Positions 26,859 through 38,408 of a stretch of 64,000 nt of DNA are shown piece by piece. The stretch spans positions 62,001 through 126,000 of the forward strand of contig NZ_JADOBG010000020.1 of NCBI RefSeq assembly GCF_016786215.1, read 5' to 3'. The position numbers and the translations under genes were made by a program. Below the pieces are notes generated by a model. That model saw nothing but the letters and a program-made list of their open reading frames with translations, was not told where the DNA came from and ran no database searches. How positions within the stretch are numbered: the first letter of the stretch is position 1; every line of letters starts with the position of its first letter. The stretch comes from Legionella bononiensis (GTDB lineage Bacteria; Pseudomonadota; Gammaproteobacteria; Legionellales; Legionellaceae).

Positions 26859-27495
26859 CCAAGTTAGTAAACGTTATCCTGGCGGCTTCGAAGCATTAAG
26901 CCAGGTCAGTTTTTCCATGCAAAAAGGCGAAATGGCTTTTCTTACCGGTCATTCTGGCGCTGGTAAAAGTACTTTTCTTAAATTGATTGCTTTATTGGAA
27001 TGGCCAACATCAGGTCAATTAATTGTAAATGGCCTAAAATTAAATCATCTTAAAAAAAGAGATGTTGCCGCACATCGAAGTCATTTGGGGATAACTTTTC
27101 AATCGCCTCATTTACTCAATGATCGGACTGTATTTGATAATGTTGCCCTTCCTTTGCAAATTCAGGGGCTGTCTTATCCTACGATTGCAAAGCGAGTGCA
27201 TGCCGCCCTGGATATGGTTGGTTTACTGAGTAAAGAAAAAATGTTGCCCTTGCATCTTTCCGGGGGAGAACAACAACGGGTAGGGATTGCTCGTGCTGTA
27301 GTTCATAAACCTGCATTGTTATTGGCTGATGAGCCAACAGGAAATCTGGATCCCAAATTGTCTTCTGAAATCATGACCCTATTTGAACAATTTAATCAGG
27401 TTGGTGTAAGCATCTTGATTGCTACACATGATTTAGCTTTGATTGCCAGAATGAAGCATCGTATTGTGATGTTAAAGGGAGGACGCCTGTGTTAA
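26845..27495 (+). CDS. ftsE: Cell-division ABC transporter ATP-binding protein FtsE
   Basis: About 216 residues, normal for FtsE. It has Walker A GHSGAGKSTFLKL, the Q-loop ITFQSPHLLNDRTVFDN, signature LSGGEQQRVGIARAVVHKP, Walker B LLLADEPTGNLDP and the switch His in IATHDL. FtsE works with FtsX to control periplasmic peptidoglycan amidases at the septum. The start is one of two adjacent ATGs (26842, 26845) inside the ftsY 3' end. Confidence 0.96.
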   Translation: MITFDQVSKRYPGGFEALSQVSFSMQKGEMAFLTGHSGAGKSTFLKLIALLEWPTSGQLIVNGLKLNHLKKRDVAAHRSHLGITFQSPHLLNDRTVFDNVALPLQIQGLSYPTIAKRVHAALDMVGLLSKEKMLPLHLSGGEQQRVGIARAVVHKPALLLADEPTGNLDPKLSSEIMTLFEQFNQVGVSILIATHDLALIARMKHRIVMLKGGRLC

Positions 27496-28418
27496 AAAGG
27501 ACACAATCACTGTTGGTGTACCATGTTCAGGCCGCTACGCAAAGCTTCAATTCATTATGCCGCAAACCTCTGGGAACGATGATGACGGTAATCGTTATTG
27601 CTATTGCGTTAGCTTTACCCGCCCTTTTTTGGGTTTTTACTGATAATCTTGGGAATTTGACCATTGGATGGCAACGTGGCGGTCATATTTCATTGTATTT
27701 GAAACCATCCCTCAGTCAGGCCGAGCAAGTGAAACTATTGGAGAAAGTACGCAGTACCGAGGGTATTGGGCAGGCTACATTAAAATCATCTGAGGATGGA
27801 TTGGCTGAATTGACTCAACAGGAAGGCATGCATGATATTATGCGTTATCTTCCTGAAAATCCTTTACCTTCCGTCATTGAGATTGTACCCGCACTAATTA
27901 TTGATTCACCAGCAAAACTGGATTTGCTCTCAAGGCAATTAAAAGCTTTGCCGGAGGTGGAGCAAGTCAAGCTGGATATGGAGTGGATTAGTCGGTTGCA
28001 TGCCATACTGGGCTTTGCTGCCAATTTGGCTAATGCGCTTATGGCCTTGTTAGCATTGGCTGTCGTTTTAATTATCGGTAATACCTTACGTTTAGCTATA
28101 CGTAACAGACAGGAAGAAATCCAGATTTTAAAATTAATTGGCGCTACCGATGCGTTTATTCTAAGACCCTTTCTATATTCGGGTATTTGGTACGGGATGG
28201 CCGGGGCAATTTGCGCTGTTTTTTTAGTGAATATATTTATATTGAGTTTAGGAGTTGTGGTAAACCAATTGGCAATTGCTTATCAAATGCACTATCCGCT
28301 AGCGGGGCTGTCAATAAGACAAATCTTGCTACTTGTGATTTTTGCGATTATACTCGGGTGGCTCGGAGCCAGATTGTCGGTGAAAAGGCAATTGGCTTCT
28401 ATAGAACCCTATAAATAA
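27489..28418 (+). CDS. ftsX: Cell-division ABC transporter permease FtsX
   Basis: 309 residues. One N-terminal membrane helix (TVIVIAIALALPALFWVF), a periplasmic domain of about 110 residues (with GHISLYLKPSLSQAEQVKLL) and three C-terminal helices give the FtsX topology. The GTG start overlaps the ftsE stop by seven bases and is preceded by GGGAGG at 27478-27483, which fixes it. The order ftsY-ftsE-ftsX-rpoH is standard for gammaproteobacteria. Confidence 0.95.
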   Translation: MLKRTQSLLVYHVQAATQSFNSLCRKPLGTMMTVIVIAIALALPALFWVFTDNLGNLTIGWQRGGHISLYLKPSLSQAEQVKLLEKVRSTEGIGQATLKSSEDGLAELTQQEGMHDIMRYLPENPLPSVIEIVPALIIDSPAKLDLLSRQLKALPEVEQVKLDMEWISRLHAILGFAANLANALMALLALAVVLIIGNTLRLAIRNRQEEIQILKLIGATDAFILRPFLYSGIWYGMAGAICAVFLVNIFILSLGVVVNQLAIAYQMHYPLAGLSIRQILLLVIFAIILGWLGARLSVKRQLASIEPYK

Positions 28419-28475
28419 TGTATAATATATCTATATCTAATAGTTACTTTAGTGTTGATAGCTGGAGGAAGTAGT

Positions 28476-29330
28476 ATGAGTCAACAGTTGCAACTTGCTG
28501 CAATGAATCTACCCGTTGGTAGTCTTGATTCCTATATTCATCGGGTAAATCAAATTCCAATGCTGACATTGGAAGAGGAAATTGCTTGTGCTGAGCGTTT
28601 TCATGCTGAAGGGGATATTGAAGCTGCAAGACGTTTGGTGCTTGCTCATTTACGTTATGTGGTTCGTGTAGCGCGAGGTTATTTAGGCTATGGTTTGCCT
28701 TTGAATGATTTAATTCAGGAAGGCAATGTCGGCTTAATGAAGGCTGTAAAACGTTTTGATCCCAAAATGGGTGTCCGACTGGTTTCTTTTGCAGTTCACT
28801 GGATAAAAGCAGAAATTCATGAATTTGTTTTGCGTAATTGGCGTATTGTCAAAATCGCAACAACCAAAGCACAACGCAAATTATTTTTTAATCTACGCCA
28901 AATGAAAAATCGTTTAGGCTGGTTTAGCAACGAGGAAGTGGACGCTGTAGCGAAAGATTTGGGCGTGAGCCGTGAAGATGTATTAGTCATGGAACAGCGA
29001 TTAAACGTTATGGACTCGCCTTATGATGCTCCTGAAGCTGATGAGCATGATGACGCCTATAAAGCACCTGAGCGCTATTTGTTTAACGTTAACGATGATC
29101 CTGCTGTAATGCTGGAAAAAGAAGATACTGGCGATCAGGGGCGTGAGAAGCTGATGTGTGCCATGGAGCAGCTTGATGAACGCAGTCAGGATATTTTACA
29201 GCAGCGTTGGTTAGCCGAAGAAAAGTTAACCTTACATGATTTGGCGGACAAATATGGTGTTTCTGCAGAACGTGTCAGGCAGCTTGAAAAAAATGCTATG
29301 AAGAAAATTCGCCAGTTTATGGAAAATTAA
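28476..29330 (+). CDS. rpoH: Heat-shock sigma factor RpoH (sigma-32)
   Basis: 284 residues, as usual. Region 2 has [18 protein letters not shown] and [22 protein letters not shown]. The RpoH box is QRKLFFNLR. Region 4 has [12 protein letters not shown]-like sequence and [17 protein letters not shown]-type helix-turn-helix ([20 protein letters not shown]). GGAGG lies seven bases before the ATG; the open frame extends eight codons further. A diverged copy of its 3' end occurs at 43800-44019. The stop overlaps the convergent hydrolase pseudogene by 14 bases. Confidence 0.97.
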   Translation: MSQQLQLAAMNLPVGSLDSYIHRVNQIPMLTLEEEIACAERFHAEGDIEAARRLVLAHLRYVVRVARGYLGYGLPLNDLIQEGNVGLMKAVKRFDPKMGVRLVSFAVHWIKAEIHEFVLRNWRIVKIATTKAQRKLFFNLRQMKNRLGWFSNEEVDAVAKDLGVSREDVLVMEQRLNVMDSPYDAPEADEHDDAYKAPERYLFNVNDDPAVMLEKEDTGDQGREKLMCAMEQLDERSQDILQQRWLAEEKLTLHDLADKYGVSAERVRQLEKNAMKKIRQFMEN

Positions 29331-30365
29331 GTACGGTTTCATTATTCGAATTTAAAAAATCGCAAACCAGTTGTTCTACGCGTTCATCCATTAATACGCT
29401 TACATGATCCGCATCAGGCAACAACGATAGGTTTGCGTTTTTATATTCCCTGCAAAAAATTATCGACTCTTTCGGTTTGACGGTTATGTCGTTCTTTCCA
29501 TGAATGCATAAAAAGGGAGTATCCGGGGTTTGTGAAGTAAAATATTTTAAACGAATTAATTTGGGGTCAATTTCTGCCTGCTGACGGATTAACTGACGTA
29601 GCTGTAAATAACCGGGTCCACTGAGTTTCAAGCGCCTTGCAATGGTGTTAACTGGACTGCGCATTTGAGTTGGTGAAGCAATTAATACAACGCGATCCGG
29701 CTTAGAATTCAACTGCCATTCGGGAAGTTGACCCGCTAAATTTAAAGTACTTAATAACATTGAGCCACCAAAAGAATGGCCTATTACCCCATGAAATGGA
29801 CCATGTTGATTGATGGTTTCTTTTAAAATTAAAACAGCGTCAGTCCAGTGAAGTTGTTATCCTCAGGCTTCTCCATGAGCTGGAAAATCCAGAGCATAAA
29901 CATCATAACCTTGCAGATGCAGGTGTCTGATCAATCGTACCATATAAGCAGCACGAGACATCCAACCATGGGAAATCAGAATTTTCTTTCCATTGGGGTT
30001 TTTGGCAGGGGCAAAACGATGGATTACATGATGACGAGGATTTTCTTTATGAATGACTTCGCTACGTTTGCCTTCTACATATTCACAAGCCATTTTGGCA
30101 AAATCCCGATATTTTTTTTCTAACGGAAAGTGGATGGGTGTAATGAATAGTTGATAACAAAGTTGTGCATGAAGAAAATCACGGATGTATGTGAGTGAAT
30201 TAGTCATCATGATGAAATTCCCCTCAAGTTTTATTTTAAGTTTAGGCCAAAATTGAAAGAGATGAGATCGTTTTTTCACTTTTTGTACTGTAGTGTCATC
30301 GGTGTATTTTGATCATTTATTTATTACATGGATCGATTTATGATTGTAAAACGATGGTTTATCAA
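29150..30365. repeat. Proximal copy of a duplicated segment (rpoH 3' end + hydrolase)
   Basis: This stretch aligns over its whole length with 43800-45055: the last 55 codons of rpoH, the convergent hydrolase gene and its upstream region through GATTGTAAAACGATGG at about 30340-30355. By eye identity is high but not complete, many changes being synonymous, so the copies are not a recent exact duplication. The rpoH half is functional in this copy and the hydrolase half is not. Confidence 0.85.
29317..30210 (-). pseudogene. Alpha/beta hydrolase interrupted by two in-frame stops
   Basis: The reading frame aligns throughout with the intact paralogue at 44042-44905. It runs from MTNSLTYIRDFLHAQLCYQ through ILISHGWMSRAAYMVRLIR and ALDFPAHGEA, then meets TGA (29863-29865) and, two codons on, TAA (29857-29859). 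In the paralogue these codons are Arg and Leu in GEARGLQL. Downstream the frame continues with the nucleophile elbow GHSFGG, the acid segment FLCIHGKNDITVKP and the His in LLPDADHVSVLMDE. No frameshift is present, so the loss is by two point changes and may be recent. GAGGGG precedes the ATG pair at 30208-30213. Confidence 0.9.
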
Positions 30366-30653
30366 TACGATCGGCGAATGTTAAGCCGAAAGAGGTTATA
30401 CCTGAATGGTTCAATGAGGTGAAATTTTAAGTCATTCTTTTCTTCTGAGATATTAAAGAATCAGGAATTGTTAGGACTTCAAATGAAATTTCACCTTTCC
30501 AAATTGCTCTAGCCATAATGTCTTCAGATGATTAGGACTATTTTTTAAATTTAGACTATTTAATAAGTTAATTGAATAAATCAATTAATTAGCATGTGTA
30601 AATGGTACTTCTTAGCAATTTTAAACCACTTCAATTTCAACAGGAGCAATGCC
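30366..30653. other. AT-rich intergenic region before the RlpA-like gene
   Basis: No gene seen. A GGTGAAATTT element near 30417 is repeated in inverted orientation near 30490-30502 (AAATTTCACC), both next to a GACTT/AAGTC pair; the stem would enclose about 70 bases. Confidence 0.4.
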
Positions 30654-31046
30654 TTATATACCGAGTTTTTTAGCTGCACCAAAGGATAAATCAATTAATC
30701 TGTTCGATAAAAAAGGACCTCGATCATTAATTCGAACCACAATTGACCGGCCATTATTCAGGTTTTTTACCCGTACTCGTGTAGCAAATGGGAGTGTTGG
30801 ATGAGCTGCCGTCATCGCATACATATTGAAGCGCTCTCCTGTCGATGTTTTTTTATGCCGAGGATGTGCCCCATACCAGGAAGCAACTCCTTTTGCTTTG
30901 TAGTTTTTGGCTGACTTCATCACATGATAAGTTTTCCCTTTGATCACGTAGTGATCCGGACCATTAGATTGCTGATGTGTACAAGCAACCAGTAGTATAG
31001 GGAGTATGCCTATAATGAGTCGGTTAAAAATCGCATAATAGTTCAT
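30654..31046 (-). CDS. rlpA: RlpA-like septal-ring lipoprotein
   Basis: 130 residues. The N-terminal lipoprotein signal ends in LLVACTH (lipobox VAC). The double-psi beta-barrel domain follows: [38 protein letters not shown] and the closing [20 protein letters not shown]. The conserved barrel acid sits in [11 protein letters not shown]. RlpA proteins are outer-membrane lipoproteins, some of which are lytic transglycosylases cutting naked glycan strands. There is no C-terminal SPOR domain, so it is a short form. The gene has about 440 bases upstream of it in leftward orientation and is probably monocistronic. Confidence 0.88.
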   Translation of the reverse strand: MNYYAIFNRLIIGILPILLVACTHQQSNGPDHYVIKGKTYHVMKSAKNYKAKGVASWYGAHPRHKKTSTGERFNMYAMTAAHPTLPFATRVRVKNLNNGRSIVVRINDRGPFLSNRLIDLSFGAAKKLGI

Positions 31047-31394
31047 AAAATTATCTTCTACTTCCTCTACAGATAGTTTAAATATCAGTTTTAAATGTTA
31101 TCGAGATGACTTTTAAGGATACCAAATTAATAGATTACGAGAAAAAAAGATATTTCTTGTAAAGAAAATCGTCAATAGATAACCCATTTTTAGAATTTGC
31201 TTTCAACATGGTTTTATTGATTATCTATTTTTTAGATGAACATGTACTAACATATTTTGGCGTATGCCCTTTTATTTTATCACATCAAGGTGATCTCTAA
31301 ATTCCAGGGATTTTTACGTGAGGGGGAAGGTGTTTCATGTATGCTTTAGCGTCAAGCATCTCGGGCAAGTGGTCTTTTGGGTGGCAGAGAAGAC
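31047..31394. other. Intergenic region upstream of the RlpA-like gene
   Basis: AT-rich; I see no gene. It must hold the rlpA promoter at its left end. The katG 3' hairpin lies at its right end. Confidence 0.4.
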
Positions 31395-31419
31395 GCAGCT
31401 CTCATATTGAGAGAGCTGC
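31395..31419 (-). terminator. Hairpin downstream of katG
   Basis: GCAGCTCTC / GAGAGCTGC, a perfect 9-bp stem with a 7-base loop, 13 bases after the katG stop; on the katG strand it is followed by a C/T-rich stretch rather than a pure T-run. Confidence 0.6.
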
Positions 31420-31431
31420 ATGGGTATTCGT

Positions 31432-34699
<3,268 letters not shown>

Positions 34700-35047
34700 T
34701 CATGACGTAACGTATTCATTTTTTTGTTCCATTTCTTTCTGCAATTGCTCAATTGCTTCAATAATTTTCAGGAATTTTTCCCCAAAATTCGTGACAGTGT
34801 ATTCTACACGCGGCGGTATTTCAGGAAATGTGTTTTTGACGAGAATGCCAAATTCAAGATTTTTGGTGAGGCATTGGTTGAGCACTTTCATGGAAAGTCC
34901 TTCCACACTGCGCACCATTGCTCCAGGGCGATTGATGCCATCTCGTAGCAGTCGATAAACAGTCATAGACCATTTGCAGCCGCAGATCGTTTCTAGCATC
35001 GATGCGGTTTCAAGAGGCCGTTTTTTTTGTAGTATTTTTGTCGCCAT
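34700..35047 (-). CDS. HxlR-family transcriptional regulator
   Basis: 115 residues from the chosen ATG; the open frame extends 44 codons further but that region overlaps the divergent promoter. It has the HxlR winged-helix signature: Cys near the start of helix 1 (ETICGCKWSMTVYRLLRDG), then SVEGLSMKVLNQCLTKNLEFGIL and the wing PPRVEYTVTNFGEKF. HxlR proteins such as YodB sense electrophiles or oxidants through an N-terminal Cys, and two Cys lie here in ICGC. It diverges from an SDR gene and probably represses it, as is common for HxlR/oxidoreductase pairs. Confidence 0.85.
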   Translation of the reverse strand: MATKILQKKRPLETASMLETICGCKWSMTVYRLLRDGINRPGAMVRSVEGLSMKVLNQCLTKNLEFGILVKNTFPEIPPRVEYTVTNFGEKFLKIIEAIEQLQKEMEQKNEYVTS

Positions 35048-35116
35048 GTCCTTAATGCCTTCGGAAAAAGTTTTGCTCAAAAAAATATGATGAATATCAA
35101 AAAGTAACACCATAAA

Positions 35117-35139
35117 GTACCTAGTGTACCTCAAAGTAC
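35117..35139. promoter_or_regulatory. Candidate HxlR operator with three GTAC half-sites
   Basis: Three GTAC cores at 35117, 35126 and 35136, about one helical turn apart. The first two form an imperfect palindrome (AAGTACCTAGTGTACCT) and the third repeats AAAGTACCT. It lies in the divergent space between the HxlR and SDR genes, about 70 bases from each start, where an autoregulatory operator is expected. Confidence 0.5.
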
Positions 35140-35205
35140 CTGCTTTTGTGCGCATTATATAACATCCATACTTGCACACTTATTTTTCTGAAGAAGGAGT
35201 GAATC

Positions 35206-35970
35206 ATGCAAACACAAAATTTGGCTATTATTATAGGTGGCTCAAGCGGTATGGGACTAGAGACGGCCATGCGTCTTGCAAGTCCTGCGCTGAATATCCT
35301 GATTACTGGAAGGGATGAACAAAGGCTCAAAACAGCTGCGAACATGCTTGCGCAACAGGGGGCCCAGGTTGAATCCCATGTGTTGGATTTGTACTGTAAA
35401 GAACAGTGTGATGCTTTTATTGATAGTTTGCTTTCCGAACGTCGCTCAATCAAGCATCTGATCAATGCAGCCGGTTACTTCAAACCGGTAGGGTTTCTGG
35501 ATCATAGCGAAGCTGACTATGATTGTCAGATGCAGTTGAACAAGGCATTTTTTTTCATCACTCAGGCCGTTGCCAAAAACATGAAACAGCATGGTGGCGG
35601 GAACATCGTCAACATTGGTTCCATGTGGGCACATCAGGCGGTCAAAGCCACACCTTCTTCCGCTTATTCCATGCAGAAAGCCGGGCTGCATTCCCTAACT
35701 CAACACCTGGCGATGGAACTTGCTGATCACAATATACGGGTAAACGCTGTGGCGCCCGCCGTGGTAGCCACCCCGATTTACAAAGCTTTTATTGATGAGC
35801 ATCTGATTGAGCAGACATTGCAGAGCTTCAACGCCTTTCATCCCCTTGGCCGCATTGGTAAAGCGTCTGATGTTGCCAACGCAATTGAGTTTCTCCTGTC
35901 TGAAAAGTCTAGCTGGATAACCGGCGAAATAGTGAACGTGGATGGTGGCGTTATGGCCGGCAGGATTTAG
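35206..35970 (+). CDS. Short-chain dehydrogenase/reductase
   Basis: 254 residues of classical SDR type. The cofactor motif reads GGSSGMGLETA; NAAG appears in LINAAGYFKP; the catalytic Ser lies in NIGSMWAH; and the Tyr-x-x-x-Lys pair is SAYSMQKAGLHSL. The C-terminal segment GEIVNVDGGVMAGRI closes the fold. The substrate is unknown. GAAGGAG lies seven bases before the ATG. It is divergent from an HxlR regulator, so may be induced by a reactive carbonyl or quinone. Codon use looks less AT-biased than the flanking effector-like genes, suggesting separate acquisition. Confidence 0.92.
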   Translation: MQTQNLAIIIGGSSGMGLETAMRLASPALNILITGRDEQRLKTAANMLAQQGAQVESHVLDLYCKEQCDAFIDSLLSERRSIKHLINAAGYFKPVGFLDHSEADYDCQMQLNKAFFFITQAVAKNMKQHGGGNIVNIGSMWAHQAVKATPSSAYSMQKAGLHSLTQHLAMELADHNIRVNAVAPAVVATPIYKAFIDEHLIEQTLQSFNAFHPLGRIGKASDVANAIEFLLSEKSSWITGEIVNVDGGVMAGRI

Positions 35971-36073
35971 GCTGTTTAAAACCCTGGCTTTGCCCTCACG
36001 TGCTAATTTCTCAGCCTAACGTTCTGATTTACAATTGTTTTTTACAAAAGCGTATGCAAAAAGAGATAGGGGT

Positions 36074-36260
36074 CAAGACATAGAGGCAAGTCTTTTGATA
36101 AAGGGATTCAATTTGTTAAAAGAAATTGCTGCTGCATTGGGATCGATACATGAGGCATTTGTTGTGAAGGCTATTATCAAATTCCTACACGTTTAATAGA
36201 GCTAATAATAATTGTGTTGAATTAAATGCCTTGATCAAAAGATTTGCCCCCTATGTTTCA
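36074..36260. repeat. Short element with ~30-bp inverted ends (MITE-like)
   Basis: The left end (36076-36104, with GGCAAGTCTTTTGATAAAGG) and the right end (36229-36259) are imperfect inverted repeats, about 25 of 29 positions matching with one gap. The interior of about 120 bases has no open frame worth calling. The size and layout suggest a miniature transposable element or an IS remnant. It lies just beyond the 3' end of the SelO-like gene. Confidence 0.55.
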
Positions 36261-36264
36261 TTAG

Positions 36265-38226
36265 TTAAAATAGTAATTCAAGGTAATTTTTAGTATTAGG
36301 CACATTGATAAAATGATTCCTGAGCCGAACTCTTTCTTTCCCATAAAAGAGGGGGTACTTTTCTATCAGAAAAACATCATCACGAGAATAATTATGACTC
36401 AATTCGGTTAGTTGAATTTTTACTGATTTTATAGTCAAGTATTGTGCATGCTCCAATACAGTAGCCTTATAAGACTGTTGATTCAATTCAATATAGAATT
36501 GCTCCCAATCATTCAATTGACTAAGTTCATTTGATTTTTTAAGTTTGAATTCAACCTGAAAAAAACCGTTCTTATCTATCTTGATGCGTTGAGTTCCATT
36601 TTCAAATAATCTTTGATCAGCATAAAAAAAGCATTGATGATCGTCTTTAGGCTTACGGACACTCATATCGATGATCTTATTAACCAGATAATTTACTTCA
36701 ACAGGCTTATAATTATTTTTATTAATGACATAAGCCATATCGAATAATAAAAAAAGATAGAAGCGATCTTCGTTTATACTATAAGCACGCGCCGCGACAA
36801 TATTTTGATCAACCATTCTATCTAACACTATTTTAGTGTAAAGATGGTCATAATTTTTTATAAAATACTTTGCTTCATCTATTAATTGCATCAATCGTTG
36901 ATCATCTTTAATCCAATAACGCTCAAATAACTCACAAGTTTTCTTTTCTACTAGGGAATAATTATCGAGATGGTGGCCTTCTAGTTTTGTTTCATCTAAT
37001 GAAAAAGAAGTATGCATCATATCGATTAGTGCTTGATCAACTGAAAAGCTTTGATTTATTTTTCGCAAAGGGTACATTCTAAAAAATGCAGAAAAATCAA
37101 AAAGATGATTGATTAAATGCTTCGCTGAAAATGCATACAAACACGACTCGGCTTTATAACGAAAATAGTGAGAAAGTCTTAAAAACTGTTTACCCAGTTT
37201 ATTAAATTCATCAGTATATGAGGTATAAATTGCTTCTTCTTCAGTAAACCCCATCAAATAAGCTAATTTACGTGACACGTGTAGTGTACAAGATGCCTTA
37301 GTTTGCGAGTCCGCTTCTTCTTTTGTATATCCTTCATGGTTAATCATGGGATTATCTAACATCGTTTCAATGACTTTCAGTTGCCCACCAATTTCAAAGC
37401 CAAAGTAGTTATCACTATCATATTGTGAGGTAGTGAATTGGGGTTGGCGCCCTTTTACAGCACAGGAAGTATCAAAATCCATTAATTGACCATCTGGTGA
37501 ACAATTTGCCGTTGACCACGCCCCGTGTAAGAAACGGTGTATTATTTTTTCAGCTTCCATGATTCCATGATTAGTGGCATAGCGTTTTAGTTCCTCTTTG
37601 GCAAGAGGAGAGGGACGACAAAACAGATGCGATACTCTATCTAAGGAGCCTGAGTCATCAACTCTGATAACATAAGTTGTTTTATAGGACACAGTTTTAT
37701 TATCTATAATTGTGGTATGAATCTTGTTCAAATCCATAATAGCTAAGACTGGTGATAAACCGGTTTCTATTTCTTCATAAAATACATTGGATATTATTGT
37801 GGACCATATAGCATCATGAAGGCTTAAAACGCCAGATGAATACTTTTCATTGCTTGAAATAGCTAAAGGTGTTTTTTCCCCCTTTATATTAAACTCATGT
37901 CCTGCATAAAAGGCTCTACCTGAACCTTCATTCCCTGCCAGTGCAAATCCCAGCGGATCGATTTGCCGATCAACATAAGCCCATCCTACTTGTTTGCCAG
38001 TAGATTTTGTACTGTTTAAGGTTATGCTGAAGCATTTAGAAAGAACCTCAGTCATTGTTTGCCAATTGCTTGTCAATAAAGGAAAATATTTGTTAAACAG
38101 TGTTTCATTAATGTAGATAGGGCTAAATGGTTCATTTGCTTGATATAAAGGTAGTTTTATAAAAACATGCTCTCCTAAACGACCTAGACTTCGTGGTGTT
38201 TCATAGAATAAATCCATAGATTTCAT
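36265..38226 (-). CDS. Divergent SelO/YdiU-like (pseudokinase AMPylator) protein
   Basis: 653 residues. The N-terminal 260 residues keep the SelO order: GNEGSGRAFYAG (compare GQLGDGRGILLG), FNIKGEKTPLA with Lys115 (compare WHLKGAGLTPY), a helix SSGVLSLHDAIWSTIIS, IRVDDSG, and HGAWSTANCSPDGQLMDFD aligning position by position with HGVMNTDNMSLLGLTLDYG. Asn241 and Asp250 match the metal-binding residues of SelO, but the general-base Asp is Ala240. SelO proteins transfer AMP from ATP to protein hydroxyls. The C-terminal 390 residues are not recognised. GAGG lies seven bases before the ATG. Neighbours suggest an effector or a modification system. The assignment is by motif only. Confidence 0.6.
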   Translation of the reverse strand: MKSMDLFYETPRSLGRLGEHVFIKLPLYQANEPFSPIYINETLFNKYFPLLTSNWQTMTEVLSKCFSITLNSTKSTGKQVGWAYVDRQIDPLGFALAGNEGSGRAFYAGHEFNIKGEKTPLAISSNEKYSSGVLSLHDAIWSTIISNVFYEEIETGLSPVLAIMDLNKIHTTIIDNKTVSYKTTYVIRVDDSGSLDRVSHLFCRPSPLAKEELKRYATNHGIMEAEKIIHRFLHGAWSTANCSPDGQLMDFDTSCAVKGRQPQFTTSQYDSDNYFGFEIGGQLKVIETMLDNPMINHEGYTKEEADSQTKASCTLHVSRKLAYLMGFTEEEAIYTSYTDEFNKLGKQFLRLSHYFRYKAESCLYAFSAKHLINHLFDFSAFFRMYPLRKINQSFSVDQALIDMMHTSFSLDETKLEGHHLDNYSLVEKKTCELFERYWIKDDQRLMQLIDEAKYFIKNYDHLYTKIVLDRMVDQNIVAARAYSINEDRFYLFLLFDMAYVINKNNYKPVEVNYLVNKIIDMSVRKPKDDHQCFFYADQRLFENGTQRIKIDKNGFFQVEFKLKKSNELSQLNDWEQFYIELNQQSYKATVLEHAQYLTIKSVKIQLTELSHNYSRDDVFLIEKYPLFYGKERVRLRNHFINVPNTKNYLELLF

Positions 38227-38408
38227 TATCTTTCCTCAGAGCAAATCTGTTCTGTTAGTTTTCTGTATAGAGGGAACTATCGATTAAAAACTATATTAAT
38301 AATCTTATTGCGTCAATTTTGTTATAAATAAAACAAGCTGATCATTGTTTATCTATGTGTTTTGATATGCTATATTGTGTATATTATAAATACATGTCGT
38401 GGTGGTGC

